Source of the DNA: Misgurnus anguillicaudatus
Lineage: Eukaryota > Chordata > Actinopteri > Cypriniformes > Cobitidae
Reading direction: 5' to 3'
Assembly (NCBI RefSeq): GCF_027580225.2
Contig: NC_073351.2
Coordinates: forward strand, 1,837,001 to 1,901,000
Length of the DNA stretch: 64,000 bases
The position numbers were made by a program, and so were the translations under genes. Shown here one piece after another: positions 1 through 13,920 of the stretch (the first letter of the stretch is position 1; the number at the start of each line of letters is the position of its first letter). The notes beneath the pieces were generated by a model. The model did not search any database and was not told where the DNA came from. It worked only from the letters and a program-made list of their open reading frames with translations.

Positions 1-789
1 ATTAATATAAAAACAATTTGACAGGTTCCCCCATTACAATCACATTGCAGACCAATCAGCGCATGACATCAAAGTACCACGAGAGCGCAATGAAACAACA
101 GTGAAAGAGACAATATCGTCTTTACTATCTTATCAATACGAGCCCGGATCTGACCCATTTCTTGAAAACATTACACACTCTGCATACAAAAACACAACAG
201 GCCTTATTTATTAAGCGTGTGTATGCACAAATTTGATCAAATTGTGTGCGTACACAAAAATCCACGGCAAAGTCCATATTTATAAAAACTGTCTTTGAGG
301 TGGAAAATAACTTAGCGCCACGTCAGGGTCTGAGGAGACATCTGCACTTTTGCTTGTCCGATTGCTGCAGGTTTTTGGAAACATAAGCCATTCTTGCTTC
401 TTGAAAAGGATTTAAACATTGACAGGCACTCTTTTATATGTCAATGACATTAATTAGGCATTGTTTAAAGGCGGAAATCTGCAATTGTTCAGCTGTGCAC
501 AATTTCAAGCACATTTGCAATTTATAGATTTCACGTCTGAAAGTGAGGCGTACACGTTTTCAATGCGTACATTTGTTTTATGGAAGGCATGGACGAGGCT
601 TCACTTTAAAAAGAAGATCTTTTTGGGTTTAAAACTTTAATATTGGCAACTTTACTTATCAATCTTCCTTATATCACTGATATCTTTTAACACTCTAAAG
701 ACAAAGGAAACAAAATCGAATCACATGACTCCTTTAAACTCAAGAAGAAGACAACAATTGAGGAAAAAACACTGATACTGTATGTATAT
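1..789. other. Repeat-derived intergenic DNA, no gene seen
   Basis: No coding exon is recognisable. Bases about 40-170 resemble the interspersed family seen at 16356-16760 and, inverted, at 47240-47600: a CCAATCA-type start, then a shared segment around TATCAATACGAGCC followed by a GATCTGA-type segment. The remainder is AT-rich, with a short TA run near 784-801, and nothing further could be assigned. Confidence 0.5.
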
Positions 790-1640
790 ATATATATATA
801 TATTTCTCACTTGTATGTTTAGATCATCAAACTAATTTAAATATTACTCAAAGATAACACAAGTAAACACAACATGCAGTTTTTAAATTAAGGTTTTTAT
901 GAAAAGTGCTTGCACAACCCCCCCAAACATTATTATTTTTGGAAAAATACTCTGTGGACTGTCGAGAAAAAAGTTGAACTTTTTGGAAGGCGTGTGTTCC
1001 ATTACGTTTGGTGCAAAAGTAACACCGTGGTGGTGGAAGTGTGATGGTCTGGGACTGTTTTGCTGCTTTAGGACCTGAAAGACTATGTAATAAATGGAAC
1101 CATGAATTCTGCTATCTACCAAAAATCCTGAAGGACAATGTCTGGCCATTTGTTCATAACCTCAAGCTAAAGCAAACGTGGGTTCTGCTGCAGGACAATG
1201 ACCCAAAACACACCAGCAAGTCCACCTCTGAATGGCTGAAGAAAAACAAAATAAAGACTTTGGAGTGGCAAAGTCCTGACCTCAATCCTATTGCTGTGGC
1301 ATGAAAACCCTCCAATGTGGCTGAATTACAAAAAATCTGCAAAGATGAGCGGGATAAAACTCCTCCACAGTGCTGTAACAGGCTCATTACAAGTTATCGC
1401 AAACACTTGATTGCAGTTGTTGGCCCAACTGGATATTAGTTTTAGGAGGCAAACACTTTTTCACACTATTTTCAAAAATTTAGTTTTGGATTTTCTTCAT
1501 AACAAAAACCTTCATTTAAAAACTGCATGTTGTTTTTACTTGTGTTATTTTTGATTACTGTTTAAATTTGTTTCATAATCTGAAACATTAAAGTGTGACA
1601 AACATGCAAAAAATCAAAAAAAATCAGAAAAGGGGACAAC
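790..1640 (+). mobile_element. Tc1/mariner transposon relic with about 100-bp inverted ends
   Basis: The DNA at about 796-900 is the inverted, imperfect copy of about 1503-1605; both contain a CAACATGCAGTTTTTAAA core next to an AACACAAGTAAA segment. Between these arms lies the C-terminal half of a Tc1-type transposase in + orientation. The N-terminal half is absent, so this is an internally deleted copy that cannot encode an active enzyme. The exact outer ends and the TA duplication are unclear because the arms have diverged. Confidence 0.8.
1041..1304 (+). pseudogene. Tc1-type transposase C-terminal fragment
   Basis: The fragment encodes the DDE-domain hallmarks of fish Tc1 transposases: MVWDCFAALG (normally MVWGCFS), then QDNDPKHTSKS holding the second catalytic aspartate, then SPDLNPI. 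The normal continuation, glutamate-asparagine followed by tryptophan, is replaced by IAVA and a stop, so the third catalytic acid is lost. Transposase-like sequence continues in other frames to about 1435 (Cys-Lys-Asp-Glu-Arg and related residues), which shows small indels. The fragment is non-functional. It sits inside the inverted arms described for the element. Confidence 0.85.
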
Positions 1641-2660
1641 ACTTCACACCACTGTACATATATTAGCGTCATCCAAAAGTACAGGAGGATGGACTTTGTT
1701 TTCAAATAATTTTATGATGAAAGCTAAGTTATTTAAAATCTGTTGTAAATGTTGTGGTAGATGGCTTAAGAGTTCACTACTGTATTGCACAGCCCTATTT
1801 TCAAGCAAATTTTCTATTTTCTGAGCTGTGCTGCCTCTGAATGTCAGGGCAGGATTTTCATGGTGAGAGAGAGTGAGATTACACTGACCATTGCTCTTCC
1901 TTGCATTCCAGATTGTCAACCTTGAGTCTTGCAAACTGAAGTTCCGAGTTGAATGTATTGCCTTAAATATCGAGACATGAATTCCATGACCTGAAAGCAA
2001 CAATAATAAAATAATAAAAACTTAACTTCCACAACCTGCATTTCAATGAGGTGAATTTATACAAAATACTTTTTTTTCAAATATTTAATATTAAGAGCCA
2101 AAAAAAATCAAGATCATACATTTGGTGGCGTTTTTAAAATGAATGTCTTGGTAATATAAATATGATGCCATACTGATTGTGACAAAGCCTTTTGGTTGAA
2201 GAAAAACATCTGGTAAATCTGCTGTAGAAATCTAAATATAATTACACTGCATTAATACTGGAGTGACAACATTGCTCTGCAGCTAATAAAGTTATTTTGA
2301 AAAATGAGATCAAAGCTTTTACGTACAAGCCTGCTATAAAAAAAATCACAGGAACCTCATGTGAAGTTTTGATCAAATCTACAGTTATACAAATTGAGTT
2401 GGCTTTGGATTTGTCCTAATGGCACTTTTAACTGGGAACGTCTAGAATTTTAAAGGCAATATTTATCTTAATGGGACATGATTGATTGGGCACAGGGTGA
2501 TGATCTGAAGGTCTGTGTGACCGACCACGTCTTACCGAACAGATGAGAAGAAAAAAAGCATAAAGAGGAACATTTATTGAAGAAGTTAAAAAAGTTTGAT
2601 AGAGTTTAGGACTTAGTTAGAGGTTGAAAGATGACTCAATAATATGTACCAAACCTTAAA

Positions 2661-2663
<3 letters not shown>

Positions 2664-2712
<49 letters not shown>
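2664..2712. repeat. (TG)n microsatellite
   Basis: An uninterrupted TG dinucleotide run of about 49 bp. It directly precedes an interspersed repeat (2715-2994) that ends in a second, longer TG run, a common microsatellite-seeded arrangement. Confidence 0.97.
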
Positions 2713-2713
<1 letters not shown>

Positions 2714-2714
2714 T

Positions 2715-3108
<394 letters not shown>

Positions 3109-3723
3109 TGTTTGCATTAGGCAGAAATCACAGCTGCTCAACTCCAGCAGTGTTACCTTATAAGGCCTGTTACACACTCTCAGATACCTGACACTTTCTT
3201 GCTCACACACACACACATGCGCACACACAAAAACTTTATAATGCACACAAAATTTCACAATAATATAATGATATTTACGCTACAGTATTTAATATTTCCA
3301 TATTTATTTGTCTCTATGATGCAAAAATCTAAAATGTACAAACAGTTACACAGATTATTAAAGGTTGTGTCAATATGTCTATTAATGTATGTGCTTTTTA
3401 TCTATTTAGGGAGTGTTTTCATTTCAGGAGTAATTCAGTGGCTGTGACTCACAGTGTTAAAGAAAACTTTAAACATTTTCTGATCATTTCAAACTCAACA
3501 TGAATGTCTGCATTTCTTGAAAACTGCTCACTCTCTACATACAAAATCATAGGCACAGGCACAATACACAACACATATTCAATTCATGGATATTCAATTC
3601 AAATTAATTTTAATAAAGATTTTCACTATATTGCATTGCTGCAAAGCATCTTTACATTATATACATATAAGTACAGGACATAGAGACATAGGAAGAATAA
3701 AAACTTACAGCATACATGCACTC

Positions 3724-3908
3724 TTTTGACCCATAATGGGTAAATATTGGACAGAACACGTGTTGGGTTAAAAATGACCCCATGCTGGGTTAAAAATGAC
3801 CCAATGTTGGGTTGTTGTTATGCAACCATAGGGTATAATAACCCAGCAGTTGGGTCAATGTTTAACCCAGCACGTGTTCTGTCCAATATTTACCCATTAT
3901 GGGTCAAA
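3724..3908. mobile_element. Palindromic MITE
   Basis: The left arm (3724-3771; TTTGACCCATAATGGGTAAA and onward through GGACAGAACACGTG) is the near-perfect reverse complement of the right arm (3862-3908). The centre is made of short GGGTTAAAAATGACCC-type repeats. The structure is that of a small non-autonomous fold-back element with no coding capacity. Confidence 0.85.
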
Positions 3909-5949
3909 AATAACCCAGCCATTTTTAGAGTGTGGTATTATTGCATTTTTATGTACCAGTAAGTGTTCTAACTGATAATTGCAGGTAGGTTTGTAATCGG
4001 GTGGTTATATTTATAGAACTATTAAACAAGTATCAAATGTTTCAGAAGATACTACTAACTGTTAAAAAACTATTGTCTGTAAGATTATATTATTAGAAGT
4101 ATAAAAACCCTAGCACTAAACTTAATGTCAGCAGTTTCCAAGTGAGCAAGACAAAAGTGGCAATAACTGGAAAACTTAAACCTCCAATGGTGTTTAAGTA
4201 CAGAAATACATTTGGGAGAAATTACACTTAACCGGGACTGTCAGTTCTCCTCCGACACATTAACATAACAATGCTGTAACAAGACAGAGGATGAATACTG
4301 TTTGTAGCAAAAAAAAGTCTATCTCATATTATTCTCATTGCTCTGGTTGGCCCAGGCTACGGTTATTCAGCGGCATGAAGAAGAGCATCTGGCTGAAGCG
4401 GATCTGGGTCTGTCGTCCTCAGGTGTCATCAGAGACAAAACAAACATGATAATAGCATAGAGCCCTCTCACATATAATGTCAAATTTATAAAAATTGTTA
4501 TATGACGACACACTTCATCAGAGAGAGACCAAAAAGAAAGCACTGAAAACACAGAAGCCAAAGGACAAATAGGGATTATAAAATACAAACTCATTGTAAA
4601 TTAAGCAGATATGTTTGAAACGCTGAGTGAGTTCATGAGATTTGGACTTATTGCTATCGTGTTTCAGTATCAGTAAATACAACAATCAGCCAGTTACATA
4701 GAATTGATTGGCACAGTAACCCATTTACACATGATAAAATTACTGTGACATACATCCTCTTGTGGCCACACAATCACTTTATTTTAAACTATTTTATATA
4801 TTCTGTTTAATGAGAAAGACTATAAAATAGCAGCCAACGATGAGAGACGACATGGAAGACGATCTTCAAAAGAGACAGCATGGAGAAACAGACCCTCAAT
4901 GATACTCTAATCGAGTCTCGATGGATGCTGTCACTTGTGCATTTGAATGGATGGAGGAGGTGGAGAAGGAAAACTGTGTTTACATGAAGCCGCCTCCCTG
5001 CGGAGGGGAGGAAGACCACCAGGTCAGACCTCACATGAAGGGGACAACATGGCAAAGCAAGCACGGGTCTCCCCATCACTAAAGACAGAAATCTAGCCCC
5101 ACTTTGAAAGTATGCGACGGGTGCAGAAATCCAGAAAGAAGGCAAGAGGTGGTCAGATTAAAGAGAATTAGTAAATGATGAGAGAACATTTTTTTTGCAG
5201 ATGTAGCCCACGTGGTTCATGTCAAGCATATTATCAAACTCTTGTCTGTACTGGCACTAAATGTTTTGAAAAAGAATCGAATGCTTAAAAAACATTGTTT
5301 CAAGACATGCAGGAAGAAAATACTTTTGGGTGTAAGAAACGCCGTCTCTACCTTCAGCCTCCAAACAACATGTCAGCTCAGATTCTAAAGGAAACCTCTT
5401 TATTTACTCATGCAGTCGCGTGGCCAATCACACCAACTAAGTCCTTCCTATTCAATCATACTTTTAATTTCACGTCTCTTTTCATTTCACATTAAAATGG
5501 CAGCTGTCAAAATACACTGGATTGGCACGCTCCAGACCTAAGCTTACAAGCATGGGGTTGACCACAGCATACCTCAGAGTCTTCACAGCTCCCTTTGCCT
5601 AAGAACACTAGAAGTAATTTCAGCGAGATCTTGGTGCACTTCCTTTAGGAATCTATCCACACCACTTACAAAGAGAGTGGGACAAAGAGAGACTGGTTGA
5701 CATGTTCTCTCTGTTTGCCAACACATGACATCATAGCTCTCAGAACCTCCATTAGCGTCTAATAAATGAGGGTCTGACAAGGCCGGCGTGGGTGAAATGG
5801 ATGGCGAGGGGGGAGTGGGCCGGAGGTTATTGGGCTCACCTCCATCAGCTCCATCAGAGAGACGTGAGACGCAGAGAAAGCCCTCGCAGCCCATTTAGAA
5901 AAATTAGAGTGAAAAACTTCTAAAAACACATGGCGCAGAGCGGCCAAAT
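3909..5949. other. Intergenic DNA, nothing assigned
   Basis: No exon, RNA gene or clear transposon was recognised. GC content rises from about 5690 towards the candidate regulatory block at 5950-6135. Confidence 0.5.
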
Positions 5950-6135
5950 CTCACTGATGTAAACAAAGGATGGGTGGCAGCCCCAGAGCGCGGCTCTGAC
6001 GGCCAGCGGCGGCAGTGATGAATTTGTGGAGTTATCTAATTTTCCACTGTTTTAATTAGAGGCCGGGATCTATGAGGCCCGACAGCTGGCTTCTTTGTAG
6101 CAACTCCTGTGAGTCTGACAGAGAGAAATGCCTGT
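5950..6135. promoter_or_regulatory. Candidate conserved non-coding element
   Basis: This block is unlike its AT-rich surroundings: mixed composition, no simple repeats, no second copy seen in the window, and no sustained reading frame. It contains a GATA-type TTATCT followed by AATTTTCC, then a homeodomain-type TTTTAATTAGA, then GGCCGGGATCTATGAGG and an E-box-like CAGCTG. Clustered factor sites in unique sequence fit an enhancer, possibly of foxf1 33 kb away. This is inference from appearance only; conservation was not tested. Confidence 0.35.
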
Positions 6136-8844
6136 GGCCGCCCGCCACTGCCGAGCTCTGCGCCTGACCCAAGCCAGAGCAGACAGAAGAAATCCAGCTC
6201 ACTTTACTCATCGCTCGTTCGCTGAACTCTTTCAAAAAAAAAAAATCTTTGCAAATATATAGATTTGCACTGGCCTTGCGATTTTCCCCTAGAAAAAAAT
6301 ATAGTTCGCACTATTCTTATATGTCATTATAGATAGGTAGCAGAGCCTCCACTGGGTGTACTAGGGTCTATCCCTATTAACCTCTGTTTTATTGTTTCCT
6401 TTTCAATATTATCTCATTCAAAACGGTCACCATTAGCAGTAACAAAACATGGGTTGAATTTTCACAATCTTGTGAAAATTCATCCCATGTTTATAATAAG
6501 GGTCACTACTGCGAGGGATTAGACACGCTCCTGCTCATCTATATTTGAAAGCCCTTTAATCAGATGATACATTTACTAAACCTAGAGAACAACATTGGGT
6601 CTGGTATAAATTTTCTGCAAATAAATAATAAATATGTTGCAATTAAACAATTAAATAAACAATTAAATTAGATCATAAAAAGTACTTGTATACTAAATTA
6701 TTTAGAAAGTAGTAGATAGCATTACATGAAAATAGAATTGAATCTCAATAACTTTTATCCACATGTGAACATTATTTCTTTTATTTAGTGTGCTAAAAAC
6801 ACACAGTTGGAAATTATACTTTTTTAGTGTTTTTGTATTGCAACCTTTTCTAAATAAAAAATATAATATCTGATAAAATGAAATATTAAATGTTATGTAT
6901 ATAATTTAGTTAAATGTCCTTAAAAAATGTAAATGATCAGTACAAACAGAGAAATTGTAATTTGTAAAAAAGCACGAATTTCCTCATTAAGGACGACAAT
7001 TTTTTTAAAAGGCAACAAAAATCGAATTACTTTGCATTATCAACATGTTTTAGGAATTTACATTTGGTATGTTTTTGCAATTACAATATATGTTTCCTGA
7101 CATGTTCGTATAATTATAATTTTTAAATTCAGAAAATTCTACAGAAATTCAACTGTTTTGAACAACTATTAATTATCACATTTGAGCTGGAAGGTTTCTA
7201 ACCTGTAAAAAATGAATAAAATTTTTATGTTTGCAGGTTGAGAACAAAATTTCGCAATTTAAAAAAAAATTAAGTGCTTTCTTAAATAAAGAATTTATTT
7301 GTAAAACAAGATTCTTTTTCAGAGAAATAATCATCACTATAATTATTCACATCATGATATTTTACATTTAGTTAATTCATCTAAATGTCTCAGATGTAAA
7401 ATTCTTTTACAGTACATTTCTTACAATTGTGATAAATCTCTTTGGTTAAAACTCTGTAGACTCTGGTTATCCGTTTCTGTCTTAGTCTTTCCTATTCAAT
7501 CGACTCAGGAACTTACATACAGCAGAACTTATTGGACTTTTGGTTTTCTTTTGGATTTTTTATTTCTTATAGACTCGCATTCAAACCTTAAACACACACA
7601 CACACACACACACACAAACACGCACACACACATTTTTAAAAACAGGATCACTGAAATATAATGAGGGATCACTGAAGACTGTATTTATATTAGCTGGGAT
7701 GAGGGTCCTGTTGTCTTGTTGTCCAGTTATTGAATGTCTTTAGCTTTTCTATACAAAAGAACCACATAAGAATATGTATTTAGAGAAGATCAGCTATCAC
7801 TAGATGGTTTAGAATAATTCAAAGCCAAGGACACACATCTCTCCCAAGTGTATTCATTTGAGCGCATTTGCAGGCAAAAACTTGATTTAGTGTTGATTCA
7901 GAGCAAAGAATAAATCAGACAGCATTAGCTGTATGTTGCATCACCTCGGTCTGTTGGAAAGTGTCTGAAAATGAACTGCATGTGTTTCCCTTTATGGATT
8001 TTAACCGCAGTCGCAGGTGCTGTTGGCTGTAAAACTCATGATAACTGAAGATGTGTTTATATTCCTGTGTGTTTATAGTAAATTGGCCAATATCTATATA
8101 TCTGTATATCTCATTTGTTTTGTTTTGTTATGATATATGTGCATTGTTTACAACTTGTTGATTTGATATTAATTAGATTTTATAAGAAACAGCCATTATT
8201 GTCCAGAATGAAAGTGTAATTTCATTATTTTGTAGTAAAAAGTATATTACATATGGCATGCTGAATTTACATGGTTAGTAAGGGTGTAGTAAAATACAAA
8301 GTAAAACTAAAATTCCCCCGCAAAAGTAAAACACTGAAAATACTGATGGTGTCTTGATTGTATAGTCCTGACACATGACATTAACAAATCCTCTTTTTTC
8401 TACTGATTCTTTAGCTAATTTACTTTTGTCATCAATTATTTTTTGACTCATCACTCAGCCACTCTTAAGGGGGTCATGAATAAAAATAAAGGGGCTTAAA
8501 ACAAAACATGGAGAATATATTAAATGACATCCTAAAGCAAATTCCAAATCTAACCCCAAACCCAAGCGACAATGGTTTAAAAAACAGAACAAAAGAGAAA
8601 TGAATACATAAAACAACAGGAAAAGATGCGTCGTATTAAGTGAAGGGGAAGGACTGACATATCATGCATGCAAAATTGGAATTTGGCATATGTATTGTAC
8701 AACTTTTCACAATGCATGCTATACACAAATCATGACAATGGGTTGTAATTACTATTTAGCTAACACAGTTTAGATGTTTCTTTTTTTTTCTTTTTTTTTC
8801 AAGGTAATTAAAGGTAAATATGTGGGGGTCCCTGCCATTAAATA
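6136..8844. other. AT-rich intergenic DNA
   Basis: Mostly AT-rich sequence without an exon. A (CA)n run lies at 7592-7616. The segment at about 8515-8685 shares its layout with about 10085-10325 (ACCCCAAA, a run of A-rich words, ATACATAA, ACAACA then GAAAAGAT), so the two are diverged copies of one unclassified dispersed repeat. Confidence 0.5.
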
Positions 8845-9345
8845 TTTTGAAAAACCCTGTTCTATGGCATCTTATTCACTGGAATGCTTGATTCTGATTG
8901 GCCAGCCTCAACATATGCAGACTTGTTATTCCCAGATAACAACTGCTCAAAACTAATAGCACTAATAATACATCTGGTAACCAGGATGCTGCAAATCATT
9001 TTGACAGGTACAGTTTAATATTACACAAAATTTTAATATAAATATGTCCTTAATAACATTTATGACATTATATTTACAAATGATTAAACCAAGTGTGTTC
9101 GTGACATTTGAACGTCTTATCTTAAAACAAGGTTTTTCTTGTGGAAGGTCTGCATTTGTGAACAATGAGCAAATAAAACATTTTAAATCAATTAATCATT
9201 AATGTTCCTTATCTTACTTATGAGGTGAATAGCCATGTAATAAGCAGGATAATGGCTGTTATCGTGAAATAAGCCTTAACACACTGTCAGGGCTAATTTC
9301 TGCGATAACAACCAGCTGCCTTTACATTTTCCCTTTATGTTTAAG
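8845..9345 (+). repeat. Diverged copy of the hairpin-ended repeat
   Basis: The start shares TGGAATGCTTGATTCTGATT with 52830-52850. The end, about 9233-9340, is a decayed inverted repeat: GGATAATGGCTGTTATCG on one side and CGATAACAACCAGCTGCC on the other, with CACTGTCAGGGCTAATTTC between. The copy at 52800-53461 keeps the same order in better condition. No coding region is visible here. Confidence 0.75.
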
Positions 9346-10324
9346 AAAGAGTGAACTCTACAATAAAACAAAAAATAGTTATGTACTGAAAAGTCATAAA
9401 TGCTTTCGGTCTTTTATCAGAAGATAATTTCCCACAAATGTATAAAAACGTTTTGCTGAGTCTTCATTATGATATACTGGAAATCATCGAAATGAGAAAT
9501 CAATGTACAAATCTTTTTTATAAATATGTAGCCCTTTCCATATGTACAGTATCTATCCATAGATGGTCAAATGAGGGATGAATGTACTGTATGTGTGGAT
9601 ATTTATCTATTGACAGATGTACAAACAAGATTCACGTCTAGTATACAAACAGAATTGTAGTGAATTATTCATAACTCAAACATAATTTTCTAGCAAGTAT
9701 TACAACAAAGCCTCTTTCTGTTCAAATAAACTCCACACAAGGTAACATTTGCACTTCTGTCACTTTCAGAATGGTAGATTCTAGAAACTATTTGTAGCAA
9801 TGATGTGTACAGTATGCTGCGTGTGTAAAACTTTGATTTATCTAACAATTATTTTTTTTTTGAATGATTGAGCTAAAACCAAATGTTTTAGGTTGCGCCC
9901 CATTCTTCCCCTCTGAAACAACTGGATGTGAAATCGAGAGATCTATGATGACACATTGACACACACATTAATGCAACACTGTTGTGTGATTAAGCAGGTG
10001 TGTTCTGAACAACTTGTGTCTGTCCCACCCCATTCTCATGATTTTCGTATAAATAGCACGCAATGTTAAAAGTACAATACACACCAAATTCCAATTTTGT
10101 TTGCATATGATATGCCAGGACTTGCAGTTTCATCGTTCATGTCATTTTATGTCATTGTTTTTCCCCATTTTTTTGTGATTCAGGTGTTAGAACAATTCTA
10201 AATGTTCTTAATTTAATTAATTTCCCAATTCTGACCCCAAATCGAAGTGACTAAAAACGGAAAAATATTTAGAAACCAATACATAAGACAACACGAAAAG
10301 ATTTGCCACATTATAGGTGTCATA
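9346..10324. other. Intergenic DNA, nothing assigned
   Basis: AT-rich sequence with no recognised exon. About 10085-10324 is a diverged copy of the repeat at about 8515-8685. Confidence 0.45.
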
Positions 10325-10501
10325 CACTATAAACAAATTAGTTAAAGCAACTTTTTGCAAGTCAATTCAACCTACTGTTTTAAGTTTTGACTTGTAATAA
10401 GTTGATATAACTTACAAAAACAAGTTTAACTTGTTTAACTTAAATTGTTGAGTTAAAGTAACATAAAAATGTCTGTTGATTTGATATAATTTTTTACATT
10501 G
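10325..10501. mobile_element. Short AT-rich MITE of the CACTGTAAAAAA type
   Basis: The ends read ACACTATAAACAAATT on the left and AATTTTTTACATTGT on the right, an imperfect terminal inverted repeat. The interior is full of AACTTGT / ACAAGTT words. A related segment in the opposite orientation lies at about 21540-21675 and ends in TTTTTTAACAGTGT. It is non-coding. Confidence 0.6.
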
Positions 10502-13500
10502 TAGAATGTAAAACTGTATTTATCTAGGTATAAATGAATAATAAGTCTGAAAGTCACTTTTCCTTTCTGCTTAGTACACAATGAAATATGTGGGAAAATA
10601 TAAAGGCAATTAGCACTTATACCTTAGTTTAAAGTGCAACTAAAGATCAACACATTTATGATAGATAAGTAAAACAAAAAACATCAAATTTTCAGAGTGA
10701 GCTAAGAATAACAGCAACGACGTTTGTTTGTCTGTCTTTTTCACATTTAGCACAACTTTACTTCGATCCGAAGAGAAGAAGAGTATACTGTTTGGAGAGT
10801 GAAACAGAGAGAGGCAACAAACAACAGCGGCATACTGAAAAGACCGTTTTCTTCGCCAACTTTTTAACCGATTCGGATTAATGCTTTAATTGAGAAACGC
10901 ACACAAACTATGAACATCTGTGGCCAACAGCGAGAGGGCACACACGGGGCCAAAACAAACCTCCAGTGAATCAGACCACCGGATTCCTGCGAGAACTCAG
11001 GGGCATTAAAATGGCATGTGTAGAGGAGTGCAGCTAGGCTAATGATACTCTATTGTAAATGTATTTTGAGTTGCAGCTCATTTGCAGAATAGTGCCGGTG
11101 CCAGCACACTGTTAGCGGTTAGCTCACCCGACCCACACAGGCTTTTGTTTTTGACATCCATTCACCCGAGGGAACCATGCAACTACGCTATGTTACTGTT
11201 ATCCAAATAAATTTGTATTTACTTCAAACTATTTAAAAGCATTCAATCTAAAAACGGTTTGAAACCGAAGAAGATATTGAAAAAGGCGGGCAAGGTGCTT
11301 CAGGGTTTATATCAGCTGAAATGACGCTGTGTCCAGCCTAAAAGGTGGTCGGGTGAGAGGTCATGCAAACATTGATTTGTCTGTAAACGGGAGGTTTTCA
11401 TACGCCCTCTGTGAGACATAGCCTAATCGCAAGCACTGGGATTGTTTACAGCCTTAGTCCCGGCTGCTTTCCAAATCTGTGCACATGTATGCTCAGAAAT
11501 TTACACAGATTTTTCAAATGGTCTCAGAGACACATTGCAAACTAAGGATTGTGAGAGGCAAAAAGCGACACTGAACAGACCTCTGAATAGCATTCACACA
11601 CGCTAAACAATAAAGAGGCAATAGATTTGCACACAGATTCTGTGGCTTCACTTATCTAAAGTAAACAAAACAGTTACATCAGAAGCGACTTGCTGCTTTT
11701 AGACTATACTTAGCCGTTAAACCAACAACCAGCTCCTCCAGCTGAGCTATAGGAACAAAACAGGAAGACAATATAAAATTCATATAAATGAAACTCTTTC
11801 ATGTGTACTATTATATTTATATAGTCATTCTGCCCCCACATAAACTGTACACTTCTTATAAATCCCTATTCAAACTGCGATTAACACGTTGAATAGGGGA
11901 GAGCAGGGGTGAAAGTGAAAGTCTTAATTTTTCAAAAGATAATGTTTTAGACAGAGATATATTTTTGCTGGCACTTTTTCCGTTATGTTTACAGAATTTC
12001 CGTTTATTCAAAAACTGAACATTCTGTAGATTTATAAAACATTGTCCGTAACCTTTAGGGACACTTCAATCTGCCTATGAAACACAACAATGGTGACAAT
12101 TAACAACAAAGCTTCATGCTGCAATGCATGCTGGGTACCAGGATTGTAGAAAACTCTCTTAACATTTACTCTCACCATTGTTGAGATTTGTATCCAAAGT
12201 GTTGATGTCTCTTTGAAGCAAAAACCACAGCTGACACATTTACAGCCATCTTATTCAATACGTGTATGTGCTTTTAGATCAGCATAGAGTGTCACTCTAG
12301 ACAATTCTCCTTCCTCAAACAACAAACAAGTTGAAATTGCTACAAGCAAAAACACTGTTGCAATGCTAAAAGAGCAGAATCAGTTCTGGAAGGTCAAGGG
12401 ACAAAAGCCTAACTAAAGGGAACACTAATCACCATAGTGGTGACTTCAAAGGAATCTAAAAGAAACACAAACTTAATGTGATAAATGTTGTTGTAAATAT
12501 CCATTTGACTTACACGTCACGTCAGAAAGAAGATTTGTCTACTAAATCACATTTGTCGATGTTGGAATAGTTTAACACTTGTATCTTGTTCTGACAGCAC
12601 CCGTCCAGAAGTCAAACATCATCCATGCTAGAAAACAACTCTGCAAGCAGGCCGCAATTCTAGGTTCCAAACAGAGATGGTGACAGAGAGGCAAAAGTGA
12701 AAGACTGCAGCAGGGGTTATTGCACCCATAATGCAACATGTTATTAAAAAAACAGATAAACGCCTGTAAAACATAAACACGGAAAATTCCTTCATATTTA
12801 CACAGTACTTTGTCCGTTTTTTTACGGATTTTTTTTTAGAGTGCAGGACATTATCCGTTTTTTTACTGATTTTTTTTTTTTAGAGTGTACAACTTCAGTC
12901 ATCAGCTAAGCTAACGGCAAGCTAAGCTGCTATCGAATCACAACACACTAAAAAAAACTACACAATCAGAACTCGTTACATATTTCTGAAGGAGGGACTT
13001 CATAGAACAAGGAAGACATCAGCCCATTTTTAGGACAGTGAAAACAGCGCTATACAGTTAAGTAAATTGTGTGAAAAATACCGCATTTTTTTACACGTGA
13101 AACATGAACACATGTTATATTGCACACTGTAAACACAATCAAAGCTTCAAAAACACAGAATTAATGGGACCTTTAATGGGTATAATTAACACATAACTTC
13201 AAAAAGACAAAATGTATATTTTTCTAGATGCTGAAGCATACAATGTAGACGTATTTGCAACATTTAATTTCATTATTACGTTTTTACAGCTACAAAATAT
13301 ACACCATTCACAAATCTTTCATACCATAAAGATTATTTCATTTTAACCATTTTATCAATAATGTTACCACCCTAACCCTACCCCAAACCTTACCCCTAAT
13401 CCTACCCAAAACAGTATTAAAATCATATGCTGTTAGAAATAAAAGGCATAACAGGCAGACAAGTGTAATCACAATAACTGATTTATTGCAAAATTTCAAA

Positions 13501-13750
13501 AGAAGTACCAAAAGTAGGTAAAATGAGGATGTGCTGCAGTCGCGGTCCTCTCTGAAGTATATGAAGTACAGAGAAATATTAAAGTTATTAATCCACGAGA
13601 ACAATAATACAGCTTCTCTCTGTCAAGGCACACATTTCAAATTTCAAAAGTTAATCAGCTGAAAGATAAAAATGTCACAAATCTGTTACGTAGCCTGCAA
13701 GAGCCAATGAGCTTTTGATATCCTTGCCGTAAAGCAATGTGTTGTAGGGG
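10502..13750. other. Intergenic DNA with a SINE head fragment
   Basis: No exon was recognised. Bases 11697-11762 hold a tRNA-like piece; on the minus strand it contains GTTCCTATAGCTCAGCTGG, the start of a common cyprinid tRNA-derived SINE. At 12800-12890 the word TCCGTTTTTTTAC followed by a T-run and AGAGTG occurs twice in tandem, which looks like a duplicated MITE end. The rest is unassigned. Confidence 0.5.
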
Positions 13751-13920
13751 GGTGGTGATGGCACAGTCGATAAGACACCCGGTTCAAATCCACTGTGACA
13801 CACCATTGTGTCCCTGAGCAAGACACTTAACCCCTAGTTGCTCCAGAGGCGTGTGATCTCTGACATATATAGCAATTGTAAGTCGCTTTGGATAAAAGCG
13901 TCAGCTAAATGAATAAGTAA
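13751..13920 (+). mobile_element. tRNA-derived SINE
   Basis: The 5' part has matches to both RNA polymerase III internal promoter boxes: box A TGGCACAGTCG at 13759-13769 and box B GTTCAAATC at 13782-13790. The 3' part contains CCTGAGCAAGACACTTAACC and ends with AAGTCGCTTTGGATAAAAGC followed by a CTAAATGAATAA tail, which is typical of fish SINEs that borrow a LINE 3' end. The two promoter boxes and the tail are all present, so the copy is full length or nearly so. Confidence 0.88.

Noticed and set aside
11697..11762. Possible tRNA gene
   Set aside because: Only the tRNA-like head of a SINE is present; no full cloverleaf is possible.
13751..13830. Functional tRNA gene
   Set aside because: Box A and box B are there, but the sequence continues into a SINE body and tail.
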